Positions 1 to 13,224 of a DNA stretch of 64,000 nucleotides are shown piece by piece. Both the position numbers and the translations under genes were made by a program. How positions within the stretch are numbered: position 1 is the first letter of the stretch; each line of letters starts with the position of its first letter. The notes beneath the pieces were generated by a model. It ran no database searches. It was not told where the DNA came from and was given only the letters and a program-made list of their open reading frames with translations. This DNA is from Siphonodentalium dalli. Taxonomy: Eukaryota > Mollusca > Scaphopoda > Gadilida > Siphonodentaliidae. The stretch lies in NCBI GenBank assembly GCA_032622095.1, contig CP136066.1, positions 154,651,152 to 154,715,151 of the forward strand. Reading direction: 5' to 3'.

Positions 1-1475
1 GAAGAAAAGTTTTATTCAATGATTGTTCCCAGAATCAAATTTTTTATTTCTAAAATAGCCATCTGTCGAATAAAGCTGCCTTATTCGGAGGACGTGTGGC
101 CCATCAGCTTTTTATTGTCCACCGAAAATGTCTGGGACGACTATTATAATCAGCATATCCATCCGTCCATGTGTGCATCATCGACTTGCCACATTTTTGG
201 TGGACACTGTGGTCGGCTGACCTTTTTTTTTTTTTTGACTCATAAATAGCTAAATTTTGGGTTACCGGATGATAACTTGAACAATGTTTAAAAGAATTTA
301 TTGATATGTAGTAAATACAGGTAAAGTTTGAAATCGGTCATGGTCCAATGATTTATGATGTGACTTATGTGCCTTTGTTCGACTTAGAAATGATATTTGC
401 ATTGTCTAAATGATAACTTGAGCAATCTTCAAAAGAATCTCTTGATATTTGGGACATGTGTCACATTTGAGAACATGCAGGTCATCGTCAGATGGAGTCA
501 TATTTTTGCGAAAATTTGAATTCTTTGTTCTTAAAAAAGCCAACTTACCAAAAATTCACCTTGTTTCGCGAGACATGAGATCTGCGACCTTTTATTATTA
601 TTCATAGTAACTTTTATCCCAAAATGTTATTACATCTATGTTACTATAAATGATTTGGCAATTGAAAGCTTTGGAAATTTAATTGAGAAAAACTACAGTT
701 CTAAGGAAATTGGCACTCTAATTAAGACCATATCTCTATCTAATTTATATGGTCTAAGAACTTTTGTGTTTACAGTCTATTTATGTAAAGAAGGGGATGG
801 CTGGTGTGTGACATGGTTACAAAATAAGGAATATTCATTGACATCTAGGCCTACAAACACCTTCCAGTATGTGTGTTTATAAGGGCTGTTGCTTTCTGTC
901 TAATTTTGTAATGTCTAACAATTGCCCATCGCTCAAAGCGGCCAAGCCACTGCTGTGTGAAGACTCAATGACCGGCGACACGCTGTGAACCCATATCGAT
1001 GTGAATACAAGTCCGACACACTAACCTGGACCACAGAGTTATCCATGTTAGGAGAATATATTGCAAAACTGACACAACTGTCTCAAATAGCCTCCCCATT
1101 TCCTCATTTCTGTTATAAGAAGGAATATATACAACCTCATAGTAATTGAAAAGAAGGCAATTAGAAAGAATAATTGTAAATTATTTCTATATGCTTTTAT
1201 AACACTTTTTAGGAAAAATATACTATTCTGCACTTTGGTACAGAATATTTGTAATAAGTGCTCGAAATCCTTATTTCTCCTTATGCATATTTTTAGGTAT
1301 TTTAAATATGTGTGAAAGGTAAACTTTAACACATGACTTCATCATTTACTCTGTTTGAGATATATTTCACAGGTTATAATATTTTTCATTTAGATGAGTT
1401 GAAAGTGGATTTTTTCTTGATTGTATAATGTTGATTCTTAATAATAACTGCTATTTTCTATCTTTCTTCTTCCAG
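1..1475. other. Intron sequence upstream of the first visible B56 exon
   Basis: No coding exon or clear repeat was recognised here. I looked for the preceding B56 exon (the KFLGLRAYIRKQINNIFYR region) and did not find it, so this is probably intron. Short open frames, such as 655-882, have no splice context or recognisable product. Confidence 0.5.
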
Positions 1476-1535
1476 TTTCGTTTTTGAAACAGAACATCAT
1501 AATGGCATTGCAGAGCTTTTAGAAATATTAGGAAG
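1476..1535 (+). CDS. PPP2R5: PP2A B56 subunit, exon a
   Basis: The exon starts one base into the window's reading frame (it supplies the third base of a codon) and reads FVFETEHHNGIAELLEILG, then two bases of a Ser codon. It follows a pyrimidine tract and TCCAG, and is followed by GTGAG. ETEHHNGIAELLEILG is a near-invariant stretch of all B56 subunits, in the middle of the HEAT-like superhelix and close to the surface that recognises LxxIxE-type substrate motifs. It joins in phase to the exon at 4084. This is the first B56 exon present; earlier ones lie outside the window. Confidence 0.95.
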
Positions 1536-1574
1536 GTGAGAATATCATTCACAAAAAAAAATTCACATTTTTAA

Positions 1575-1691
1575 CCCTTTCAGTGTAAGAGCTCTTTCCA
1601 TCAATGTATCACATTATTATAATCAATAAATTTGAAAAATGATCAAGGAAAATATGGGTTGATACAAAAATCGGACTTGGCACTGAAAGGG
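1575..1691. mobile_element. TTAA-flanked MITE, family B (117 bp)
   Basis: The element is bounded by TTAA at 1571-1574 and 1692-1695 and has ends CCCTTTCAGTG / CACTGAAAGGG as inverted repeats. TTAA duplication and CCC ends are the piggyBac pattern. Two more copies lie at 48643 and 57479, sharing the interior with AGCTCTTTCCATCAATG. It is non-coding. Confidence 0.8.
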
Positions 1692-2386
1692 TTAAATCTG
1701 ACTGAGCTAGTAGTCTTGTTTTCTTATATTGCCTTTTTGCATTATATAATCAGAATGCTTAAAAAAAAGTTTTAAACTGCAAAAGATGTTTACAACTTCA
1801 TATCTCAAAGATATGAATATTTATCACATAAATAGCCCCTGAACCTGGCCTCATATTTTTTAGTGTGACACACATGTATTATCGGCATCTGCAGTGATGT
1901 AAGAGCTTAGCATAATGGGTTGATGTCAATGCCGGAACTTTATTACTATGTTAATAAGAATATACTTATGATATTCGATTTGTGTTGGGTTATTTAGCGT
2001 TGACTTTGAGATAAACATGGGTGATAAGGGTGGTTGAACAATTTTGTCAACATAAAAAGACACATTTAAAATGGAACTATATTTTTTCTTGAAGGTGTCT
2101 TTACTTCCCCTTTGGTTGTGATGAGGAAATCAATATATTTTTTTTTTTACCCCTGTCGTTTCGAGATAATTTTTCCTTGCTAAAATGTGATTTAATGGAA
2201 ATCCTATATAAAATTTATTAACCTCATCCACTAATTCGATTTGAGCCTCACTAAAGCTCGGATTGAATCAAATTTAGTGCACTCGGTTAATAAATTTTGT
2301 AATGAATTGCGACTCATTTGAGATCCTCTATATGTCAATTAATAGAGCATTCGAATGCATTCACTAAAAGTCACACATCACTGTAA
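1692..2386. other. Intron, no gene seen
   Basis: This is AT-rich intron. The only structure noticed is an imperfect hairpin at about 2210-2298 (arms AAAATTTATTAACC and GGTTAATAAATTTT). Confidence 0.5.
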
Positions 2387-2508
2387 CCCTTTCATGATGG
2401 GAGCTGTGCTGCTACAGCATTAAAGAGCCTGTGCCAGTGCATTCTCTTATATTTGCGAGTCTCCAATAGGGAGCCTCACATATATAAGAGAATGCACTGG
2501 CTTACAAG

Positions 2509-3818
2509 CAGGGACCAGCCTAGACCCGATTTTCAGGGCGAAATGACTTCGCCCTACTATAAAAATAAGGCGAAGTGGCCGTTCTATAGGGCGAAGTGAG
2601 TCTACAAAATTTAAATTGATCATTACTACGACAGGAGTCGCTATAGCCTATAGAACGAAAATAGGAGAGATGAAATATGTCAATTAAACTTATGAAACAA
2701 TGGTTGAAATATGGAGTCATTATGTTCACTTCATGACCCTAATAACTATTAATAATACCCAAACATAATTGTGAGAGGATAGCAGCATTTTATATCGTAA
2801 TTGTGGGAGAAATTCCGGAGAATGACAGGATTTTATTTCATATTTTTCGGGTTTTAAAAAATGCCAACAATATTTATCAAACCGAAACGAAACGAAATCA
2901 TGAACACTTTTACTGCGCTCTGTTAGTAATCCCGTTTGAAATTTTAATATGCTTCACAAAGAATTTGTTTTAAAATTTCTTTAACCAAACTCCATAGATG
3001 GAGTGATGAATTGACACATTGTGAGAGGTGTGAGTTTTAATTTTCATTGCAAGGTGTGGTTTAATTAGGGCAATTTATTGTCTGAAGTCATAAAGTTATC
3101 AAAAGAATTCACCGTCATTAATCCGCTAAAATAACAAAGCAAGTGCACAAAGCAGATACAGACAATGAGACATTGTGGCAAGAGATTAGGAGGTTCCAAC
3201 GGGGGGAAATATGCTCGTTTGTTTTCATGTCGTCACGACACTGTGATAAAGAATGCGTGGGGCTCATCGTGGGTGTTTTAAAACCACGTGCTATATTGTT
3301 GATAAACAGATTGTAGAAAAATACGTTTTATCGACGTAATGACTGGGGCTCAAAATGGGTGTTTAAATTGAAGCCACGTGTTTCATATAATCGATGCGTG
3401 TTTAAAACCACGTGCTATACTGTTGATGAACATTAGAAAGTAGAAAATACGTATTATCGACGTATTAATAAAGAATGACTGGGGCTCAAAATGGGTGTTT
3501 AAATTGAAGCCACGTGTTTCATATAATACGCCGCGTGCCAATGATCATATGTGAGTGGTGCGTTGTGATTGATGTTAGAGGCGTTGGTACTTCAAACGGA
3601 CACCACTGAGATACTACTGCAGACAGTGTTTGCTAGTAACTTAGCCATTTTTGTTAGGCGACTTCTCAAAATAGAAAAATTGAAAAAAAAAATTGAAAAA
3701 AAAAAAAAAAAATTGAAATTGGAGGGCGACTTAAACTTCGCCCGACTGCAAAAATAAGGCGAAGTGGATGGCAATAGGGCGACTTCTTCGCCCACGTCGC
3801 CCTCTCGGCTGGTCCCTG
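2509..3818. mobile_element. hAT-like non-autonomous element (1310 bp) with 8-bp TSD
   Basis: Perfect 12-bp terminal inverted repeats CAGGGACCAGCC / GGCTGGTCCCTG are flanked by the direct repeat CTTACAAG at 2501-2508 and 3819-3826. An 8-bp duplication and CAGGG ends are the signature of hAT transposons. Subterminal copies of the motif GGCGAAGT/ACTTCGCC occur at both ends. No transposase frame is present; the 62- and 67-residue frames near 3569-3795 are low-complexity shadows of an A-rich tract. It inserted into a TTAA MITE, so it is the younger of the two. Confidence 0.85.
3271..3531. repeat. Two tandem ~130-bp units with CACGTG motifs
   Basis: Two direct copies (about 3271-3395 and 3396-3531) each contain two CACGTG hexamers and the block GACTGGGGCTCAAAATGGGT. 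They lie inside the hAT-like element. CACGTG is the E-box core bound by bHLH proteins. Whether that matters here is unknown. Confidence 0.75.
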
Positions 3819-4057
3819 CTTACAAGGTCAAGGTAAATATTGTTAGGCCAATGCATTCTCTTATATATTAGAGGCTCCCTATGGGACACTTACATTTATA
3901 TGAGAATGCATTGGTACTGGGCTTTTGCAAATTATCAGGAAGCTCCCATCATGGAAGGGTTAATCTATATATTCTGCTAAAGTATCCCATCGATTATGAC
4001 AATGTGTACTATTTATTATTGACAGTATCATGTCCGTCAATTATGTCAATTAACTAA

Positions 4058-5239
<1,182 letters not shown>

Positions 5240-5480
5240 GTCATCAGCAAAATGATCGAAGTCTGCAGAGGGCGAATTTGGCGATACTACCCGGTATAGC
5301 ATCAACAAATTCAACCTCTAACGACCTCATTCTATTTTGGTCTCCACCAACCATGGAGAACTAGCTACATTTGAGGGTCACATATGGTGAATTTGGTAAT
5401 GCTATAGCCCACTCTGCTGGGTAGCATCACAAAACTCACCCTCCTTGGAGCTTATTCTGCAGACTGCATATGACCGTCTT
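5240..5480. repeat. Degenerate copy of the double-hairpin (AAGCCTGC) family
   Basis: The segments GAATTTGGCGATACTACC, CAACAAATTCAACCTCTAACG and ACTCACCCTCCTTGGAGC resemble the hairpin modules of the family at 13225. Ends and target duplication are not visible, so the limits are approximate. Confidence 0.4.
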
Positions 5481-6413
5481 ATTTTCAAGTTTCTATTTAC
5501 ACGCAGTACATGTATTTGTATGAATGCTTGACCTGGATCTGGCCTTAGCACAGTACCTAGCCCAAGAACTCAGCTCATGGAAATGAAAATTAGTTTTGTG
5601 ATACATAGTGGATTTCAGCTGAATACCTGTATTGTTGGAGAGTTAATTGCCAGGTGGTGTTGCCCTAATAATTTTTTCAAAAATCATAATTGACATAAAT
5701 TCATGTGATACTATGGGACACATCTAAAGTTACACTTTCTGTGATGAAAAGAAGGTACACTAATGCTTTTATATTTGTTTACATGTATAATGAGCATTAT
5801 GAGCTACCTTAGACAATATTTGGGGAAGAATCAATCAATAATTTACTGATCAGCACATGTATTCTGTGTGTTATTTTGGGTTTGGAGGTAAAAAGGGGGT
5901 GGGTACCCCGCATGAAATTGGAAAAAAATATTTTTTTTCCTTCAAATAGGGGGGTGGTGGGTACCCAAGAGCCGGAAAAAAGTTTTTTCAGCCTAATGTC
6001 ATGTCACTTTTTTCCGACCCCCCCCCCCCCCCTGATTAGGCCAAAACAAAAAGTGTTTTGGTTCTCGGGCAATTTTTTTTTCAAATCAATGAGGGAGGGA
6101 GGGTTTTATTTTTATTTTTTATTTTTTTCTGCGCATAGTAAGCATGGACAAAGATACCTTCCTCTGTCTAGTAATAACCAGAAAGATAGAGGGAACTGTT
6201 ATGCATATAAACTCATTTAGTCTTATATAAAAATGACATTGTACTACCAGTGTATGACTGGGATTACCTAATAATATATACTGCCCCTGACATTAACTAC
6301 TGTTATTGTTGTCTAAAAACTGATACCTCCCCATTCTAATATGTGATCCTGAATTTAGTCCTGTGCCTTTCAATTGTATAAAGTTACAATTAGAGTAAGT
6401 TATTCACAATGAC
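5481..6413. other. Intron with a C15 tract, no gene seen
   Basis: A run of 15 C lies at 6018-6032, next to repeated TTTTTTCC blocks that also occur beside the G16 tract at 4567. The two tracts may belong to one old insertion with purine/pyrimidine-rich ends, but I could not define its limits. Confidence 0.4.
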
Positions 6414-6416
6414 TAA

Positions 6417-8710
6417 TAGTCCAGTGCATTTATGAGAAAAAATGCCAAACCCGGAACTAATTGCAACATAATTTTTTTTTGCTGGAATAAGTACATAAAC
6501 CCTCTATAAACAACATACTAAAAATCGGAAAAAGGGAAATTGGTGAATTTCGTAAAATAAATTTGGGGAAATTTTGTCAAATCATCAATTTATGGATTTT
6601 CATGGATGTATATAAAACAATCAAATTCACAAATTCTACAAATAGCATATGTATTGTATTGACCTTAATGTCCCGAACCCAGTGCTGAAAACCAATCCCA
6701 GATTCATTAAGTATTTTTCGAGTTGTGTGGCTTCAAATACTCGAGTTTACCTGATTTCGGCCCATTTTCGGGACCTCAATTTCGCAGAAAGAGCCAAAAT
6801 GCCTTATATTATGGTTAATTATTAAAAAACTAGAGCCAACTGTATGGATTTTTCAGTGTTTTAGTAATTTCCTCACTAGAGTAAACACAAAAAATGATTA
6901 AAATGTGCATCTACAATTAAGAAGAAGATTATATTCTCAAACAAAACGTGTGTTCCATTGTATGGACTTAGCCAATTTTGCCTCTGACTCTGAACTTGTG
7001 TGATGAAATGCAATATTTGAGGTCATGTAACTTAATAATTTAATACCCATATGCCATGCTTTTCTTATATAACATTTTAAGTATGTTGGATTGAACAAAG
7101 TGTAAAGGTATTAACAGAACATTATTTAAGAAAATCAACTTATGGCCCTTTGAATACTTAGTCTTAGCTTGTTTCCAAAGATGCCAGTTTGAGGCATTTT
7201 TGTCCATTACAAAAGGTTTTGGGCCATAAACACAAAAAACAATGGGTGTTTTAATGTGTAAAATTATTTGAACTTTCCTCCCACAACACTTTAGTGTTTA
7301 AAAATTAGCCTTACATTTGTTATGCCATCGTATGTCACTTGATTTCTTTCATTTTTCAGGAAACTGACTCCAAATTTTAACGTTGGTATAGGGGTAGGAA
7401 AAATCACAAAATGCAATCTTATCACCAAATTACAGCCATTTCAGACACAATGTTGTTTTCTTCCAGTTTGTGCACATTCCTGTTGCATTATAAAACTGCT
7501 TAATACGCTATCGGACATTGATTTAGAATTGTATGGCTATGTTGTAGAAAAACAATCCCAAAATGCCAATTTGACATTTCACTGCCAAATTATGACAAAA
7601 AATATTATAGCTCTGTCAATAAACATAAACAAAGGAAATATGATATTATGTATGAAAGATAAATGTAAGCAGAAGCTGTTAATATCAAGTTTTATGCGTC
7701 AAGATGCATAATTTTGATGTTTTTGTTGATATGCTTTCCCCTACCCCATTTTTCTGACGTTCAAATTTGGAGTAAGTTTCCACGATGATGAGTGAAATCC
7801 AGTGACGTTCATTGGTATAACCATTGAAATACTATTTTCTCAACAAAAAAATGATTTAAGAGGACAGATAAAATAATATTACACAATAAACTTTCGTTAA
7901 TTTTTCTGAATATACCTAAAAACCTTTAAAAAATTACAAAAACGCCCCACAATAGTATTTTCGGAAAAGAGGCTAGACTAAGAGTTCATAGGACCATAAT
8001 TTAATTTTCTTCACCAATGTATTTGGAAAGTCCTTCACAATTTGTTCAATCTAGTATTCTCAAAATGTTATGAGAAAAGCAGAGCATATGGATATTAATT
8101 TATTGAGTTGCATGACCTCAAATATGGCATTTCATCACACGAGTTCTGTGTCAAGGCAAATTTGGCTAAGTCCATACAATGGAACACACATTTTGTTTGA
8201 GAATATTTTATTCTCCTTATTCATAGATGCACATATTAATCATAATTTGTGTTTTATCTAGTGAGGAAATTACTAAAACAGTGAAAAAGTCATTAATTTT
8301 GCTCTAGTTTTTTAAATAATTAACCATATAATGCGGCATTTGGCTCATTCTGCAAAATTAAGGCTCCGAAATCAGGTAAACTCGCGTTTTTGAAGACACA
8401 CAACTCGAAAAATACTTAAGGAATCTGGGAATGGTTTCCAATTCTGGATTCAGGAAAATGTGGTCGAAACAATACACATGTTATTTGTAGGATTTGTGAA
8501 TTTGATTGTTTTATATACATCCATGAAAATCCATAAATTGATGATTTGACCAAATTTTCCCATTGTTTCCCCACGAAATTCACCAATTTCCATTTTTCCG
8601 AAATTTGCTGATTTTTAGTATGTTGTTTATGGAGGGTATATGTACTTATTCCAGCAAAAACAAATTCTGTTGCAATTAGTTCTGGGTAAAACCATAAATG
8701 CACTGGACTA
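6417..8710. mobile_element. 2.3 kb foldback element with ~1 kb inverted arms
   Basis: The left end TAGTCCAGTGCATTTATG and the right end CATAAATGCACTGGACTA are inverted. The match continues inward, with small indels, to about 7420 on the left and 7730 on the right. Matching landmarks include AACATACTAAAAATC / GATTTTTAGTATGTT, ATGGATTTTCATGGATGTAT and its complement, and ACTCCAAATTT / AAATTTGGAGTAAG. TAA at 6414-6416 and 8711-8713 is a plausible 3-bp target duplication. No coding frame is seen, so this is a non-autonomous long-TIR element. The superfamily is unassigned. Confidence 0.85.
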
Positions 8711-8713
8711 TAA

Positions 8714-9330
8714 TTGTAAGAAGAGCATGAGGATCAGCTAATCATTTTCTTAATTGTAGTCATCCACTTCATGTTTTAAGCCTGCAAGTCACTTTTTAAC
8801 ACATTACATGTTAGAGCTCAATGCACACTAATATTTAACACATATCTGCTATGGACATGTTGATAAAATCAAAAACAAAATAAATATTTTCCAAATTTTT
8901 TTTTTCGTTAGTTTTTTTGTCATAACATCAGGCATTGCAATAAAAAGGCCTAATGCGGCCCTTTTAATTCAATGCGGCAGGGCCTGAGAACCAAAACTTT
9001 TTTTTTTTTGGCCTTAGTTCATTCAGGTTAAAAATTCTCAAGAGCTTAACCATTTTTAGATTTTTTTATGTTTGTTTTTAACTGATTAGTGTTGATAATT
9101 GAGATTCAGAAGAAGTTTGAGTTCGTGTAATCCAGCAAAGTAGACTGTCCCCAAATGTTAGGTGAAGGGATAATTTTTCTGCACTCGTACATCCTTGATT
9201 ATGTTCTGCTCTGAGTAATCGCCTGACATAAATGTGTCATTTCATTGATATCTGATTTTTAACCTGTAACCACTGTGATGGCCGCAATATGCTCAATATT
9301 GACTAATATTATTAGAAGTTAAATTTACTT
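8714..9330. other. Intron, no gene seen
   Basis: This is AT-rich intron with homopolymer T tracts (8898-8906, 9000-9009). Nothing else was recognised. Confidence 0.5.
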
Positions 9331-9432
9331 TGTTTCGTTGGATATTTGGGGAATCGAGCATGAAAACAGTTTGTGAACAGCGAGTTGACAAAACTGTTTT
9401 CATGCTCGAATCCACAAATTTCCAACGAAACA
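9331..9432. repeat. 102-bp inverted repeat (hairpin)
   Basis: The left arm contains TTTCGTTGGATATTTG and GAGCATGAAAACAGTTT; the right arm contains AAACTGTTTTCATGCTC and CAAATTTCCAACGAAA. The loop is about 15 nt. It could be a tiny foldback insertion; no target duplication was found. Confidence 0.8.
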
Positions 9433-9954
9433 GGTACGTTTATCTGCATTGTAATTCAATCCATCAAATTTTTTTAAAGAAACTAATGCGAAAAATAATT
9501 TTTATCGACATTACATGCTTTGAAGTGAGATATCCTTTTTGCGGCAATCAAATCTCTGGCTATGTTCCATGGTGTTACTCTTAACAGTGCCAGAACAACT
9601 TCCTATTAACCGTGTCTATAGAAATCAACTTTCCTGTTGACTCGATTAAAAGACTCCTGGCATCGTAGTGATGTATTTGACACGCATTGTCCTCAATTCA
9701 AAATTTATGCACACTTCAGCGACCGATGCTGGTGTATCGAAAACTAAAGTCAGCAGCTCTGGGCCAATCAGAATGGCTGTTTCAGTTACAAATATTCAAC
9801 TTGAATTACAATTTCTTATATTCACTAAGAATGAACTAAATGGCAATTCTTAGCACCATCGCATATTATATTATCCAATATTATATAGTTTAAGGCTGTC
9901 CCAATATACAAGCAATTCTGGAATTAGTTGTACAGGATTTTCTCCGTTTTTCAG

Positions 9955-10005
9955 GTGATAATGGCACTTCTAAAGTTTTGGCCTAAGGTTCATAGTCCAA
10001 AAGAA
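9955..10005 (+). CDS. PPP2R5: PP2A B56 subunit, exon c (51 nt)
   Basis: Seventeen codons read VIMALLKFWPKVHSPKE between TTTTTCAG and GTAAGT. The vertebrate gamma/delta homologue has VVMALLKYWPKTHSPKE in the same place, also as a short separate exon. It starts and ends on codon borders, so skipping it would keep the frame but remove a helix of the superhelix. Confidence 0.97.
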
Positions 10006-10344
10006 GTAAGTCTTATAAATCAGTCTGATACTCCCCAACCCTCAAAATTAGCCATGGCAATCAGCACTGCCATGGCTAATTACTGTGCTCATCAACTTTT
10101 GCCACAGCATTTTATTGCCGTGGCAGTTACGCAGCCATGAATGGGTGTACATGTATCTGTTAGTAGTACACAGTAATCATGTAAAAAACGGTTACTCAAC
10201 TCTGAAATGATGAATTCATTAGTGAATTGCATAGTAGAAATGCAGGTAACGTCATATATATAATATATAGGCCCTATATATGGTCGGAAACTAAAGCAGG
10301 TAGGCCTAGCTATTTATACTTAACTCTTTCAACGGATTCCACCT

Positions 10345-10410
10345 GGCGACGTTACGCCCACGACGTCGTCTCCCTACGGCGACGTTACCGCTGACGGCAC
10401 TCCCCCAGCG
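10345..10410. repeat. Left subterminal repeats of the piggyBac element
   Basis: GGCGACGTTAC occurs twice (from about 10346 and 10379) with ACGACGTCGTCTCCCTAC between them. In reverse complement this resembles the CGCCGT...AGGGAG...GACGTCGT blocks at the right end, so the two ends share internal repeats besides the 12-bp TIR. Such repeats are often transposase binding sites. Confidence 0.7.
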
Positions 10411-10906
10411 CACCTGCTCCTCTGCTGACGTTATTAGCTTTTACTTATTTACCTCTGTGTACAGGTGTGTAAGTAATCTGTAAGTGTGGTGGTTCATACA
10501 TAACATATGTTAAATAGTGTTGGGCCCTCGGTGGATGTAATCATGTAAGTAAATTGCATATTTTCTGTTGAAAACCCGCGTTTCTTCTTCACATATCGAT
10601 TTGTGACAGAGATAGTCAAAACCTGGTATTTCGTCTTCACGTATCCATTTGTGACAGCGGTCCCCATTTTACAAACAGTGTGAGAATCATCTTGTATTGG
10701 TAACCGTGACCACAAAGGTAGCATGTAAACGTGTAGAACGTACAATAATACCAACTTGACAGGTACTTGATCTGGAGCCGAGATGCCCGAGTTATTTTGT
10801 CTGCGGAAACCACGCAATGCGTGCACGAAATTCACCAGCTATTATTTTTTCTTTAGAAATTATATATTTAGAAACATTTGCTTTAAATTAATTACTCTTG
10901 TATTGG

Positions 10907-10911
<5 letters not shown>

Positions 10912-10940
<29 letters not shown>
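10912..10940. repeat. (CA)n microsatellite
   Basis: An uninterrupted ACACAC... run of about 29 bp inside the non-coding part of the piggyBac element. Confidence 0.95.
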
Positions 10941-10944
<4 letters not shown>

Positions 10945-11169
10945 ATTAAGTAAATAAATAAAAAATATATCCATCAATGCAAAATGGTTTCAAGCGTTGG
11001 TCGAAATGATTTTCGGGGACCTCGAACTACAACCGATTATTCCATTCAAGCAAAGGCTCCCACGATCTGACCTGAAGTGGGAAGATATTTTCTCAAATCA
11101 TAGTTAGATTTAATAACTTTTATGTTGAAAATATATGAATATCAACTTTAAATAATAACAATATTCTTA

Positions 11170-11250
11170 ATCATTGGGAATAGCAAATAAATAAGTCATA
11201 TCCAATTTTAATCATTGCGGAATGCAAATAAATAAGTCATATCCAATTTT
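11170..11250. repeat. Two-copy ~43-bp direct repeat
   Basis: AAATAAATAAGTCATATCC followed by AATTTT occurs twice, each after an ATCATTG...GGAAT.. block. This is a small local duplication inside the piggyBac element. Confidence 0.75.
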
Positions 11251-12649
11251 GTGTTTATCACCAGCTGATGATGTTTGCGCACGTGACCTCAAATTTATGT
11301 TGCGTTTTCGAAAAGTCGGCTTTTCGAGTGCGATGTGACGAGACCAATAACAAGCTGTGTATTTGCTTCAAATTATTTTAAAATAAATACAATAGTGCCA
11401 GTATGTGCTGGTGATGAATAAAAAGTATGATCGAAATTATGTTATAATCCAGCAAGATAGCCGACAAAAAACAATCACCCTTGAGGGACCTCACCACAGG
11501 TGCGCGCGTGAGACCTTGACATTCATAAAATAAACAAGTTCTTGAATTTTGTCTTTGAGGAGACATGCTGATTTTCGTCCAACTTCAAACAGTTTATTTA
11601 CAAAATTGAAGATATTGAATTAGAGATCAGACTGAAGACGAGATCAATGATTCTATATAAAGCATATCACTGCGGGATTTTCGTCTGGTCATTTATTGAC
11701 TGAATGTGATCGTATATTAAATGACATTTGTAAGAACACACCGCGAAATCGGAATACACGCACATGTTTTGCTGTCGGAATGTAGGTCAACATGACGGCT
11801 TTCGCAGATTGCGGAATGGTGCTATTGAAACGAACATTAAATTCATTTAACAATTCTAATTTAAATAATCAAACAACGAATGCAATGAATTATTACAAAT
11901 AATCAAATGCTGTAAAATTAACAACTTGAAAGAACATGATTGTGACATATGAATGATGTAGGCGGATCACACGTGGTCACGTCACGCATGATAAACATGC
12001 ACAAAAGGTCAAACGTGCTTGTTCCAGTTATCGTCCAATCAGGTTAACATGCCGATGCCGATCGAAAATCAGCCCAATTAAATTACCATGCTTTATTTTG
12101 TGAGTTGAAAAGTGCAGAATCGTGGTCAAAATAATCCCGTCACAACAATCCAAGTTCTCTAATGAATTGTATATTCAATGACTAATTGCATGATACTGCA
12201 ACATTATCTACACACGGCATCTTCAGAAAGAGAATGATCGAGAGATAATAACCATTAATTCTGTAAATCGTCGATAGATTGTAAGTTTTTTTCTCGAATC
12301 ATTTGCGCTTTACATTTGATATCAAATAGCGTACGTATTAAACAAGGAATGCAATATAATATAAACATTAGAATAATTAGGGCCTATAATAATGTTAGTA
12401 TATACTATTATTGCATGGCTTCCAGAAAATAATGTATTGCTAGCTATATGTTAATCACATGTATATATTCTTCATTTTGAAGTCCCAATTGAAATTCTGT
12501 AAAAATAACAATATCAGATATAATAAATACCGGTCCCGTCGGGTCCCGTAAATTAAAAAAAATCACCGTGACAGAATGATCAGTTTCACTGTATATGATT
12601 CACATCTATAGCTAGAATTGTAACTTGATGTCAAAAACATATGATATAT

Positions 12650-12698
12650 TTTTCTTCGTGAATATTCCGAGTTTAATCGTAATATCCACGAAGAAAAA
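12650..12698. repeat. Short hairpin
   Basis: TTTTTCTTCGTGAATATT pairs with AATATCCACGAAGAAAAA across a short loop, inside the piggyBac element. Confidence 0.75.
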
Positions 12699-13106
12699 AT
12701 ACCACGATAAACATTTTATCTAGTTGTATTTCATTTTGTTAATTTATATAAGAGGAATTAACTGCTATAACGTATGCCATATTAGTTCTCATAGACAGGT
12801 TGGCGATGACCCATATAGTATGCTATATAACCTATAGGTTTCCAAAAGTGTGACAAAGCTACCCAGAGTGGGAAAATTGCAATGAAGCTGCCAATTAAAT
12901 TCAATCAAAACTTGTATCGTAATACATGCTCATTTTAAATATATATATATATGAATGCTCGGTTTACGACCTATATATACTGGTCATTATAAAAGATGCA
13001 GTTTGGCCACGTGGTATGGAAATCGACGTAAGCAAAAGTATAGGAGAGTGATAAAGGAGAAAGTGACGGCACAAGTAGAGGTAAATGTAGACAAGGGAAT
13101 GGGAAA

Positions 13107-13161
13107 TATATATATATATATATATATATATACCCCCCCCCCCCCCCCCCCCCCCCCCCCC
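13107..13161. repeat. (AT)13 followed by C29
   Basis: A (TA)n run at 13107-13132 is followed directly by 29 C. The apparent poly-Ile/Tyr/Pro frames across it are artefacts of this low-complexity tract. Confidence 0.97.
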
Positions 13162-13224
13162 ACCTGGTCAACTTTGTCGCAGTTTTGGGAACGTGGATGT
13201 TATATATATTTCCAGATCTAGTTT

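Larger units (their letters stand above)
2387..3959. mobile_element. TTAA MITE family A, interrupted by a hAT-like element
   Basis: The left end is CCCTTTCATGATGGGAGCT and the right end is AGCTCCCATCATGGAAGGG, followed by TTAA at 3960-3963. The left flank is TGTAA, so one base of the target duplication has decayed. The interior holds the family A hairpins (GCATTCTCTTATAT... GAGAATGCACTGG). The element is split at 2508/3819 by a hAT-like insertion; without it the MITE would be about 255 bp. Confidence 0.85.

Noticed and set aside
655-882. 75-residue frame near the left end
   Set aside because: No motif, no splice context and no match to the missing upstream B56 sequence; length is expected by chance in this DNA.
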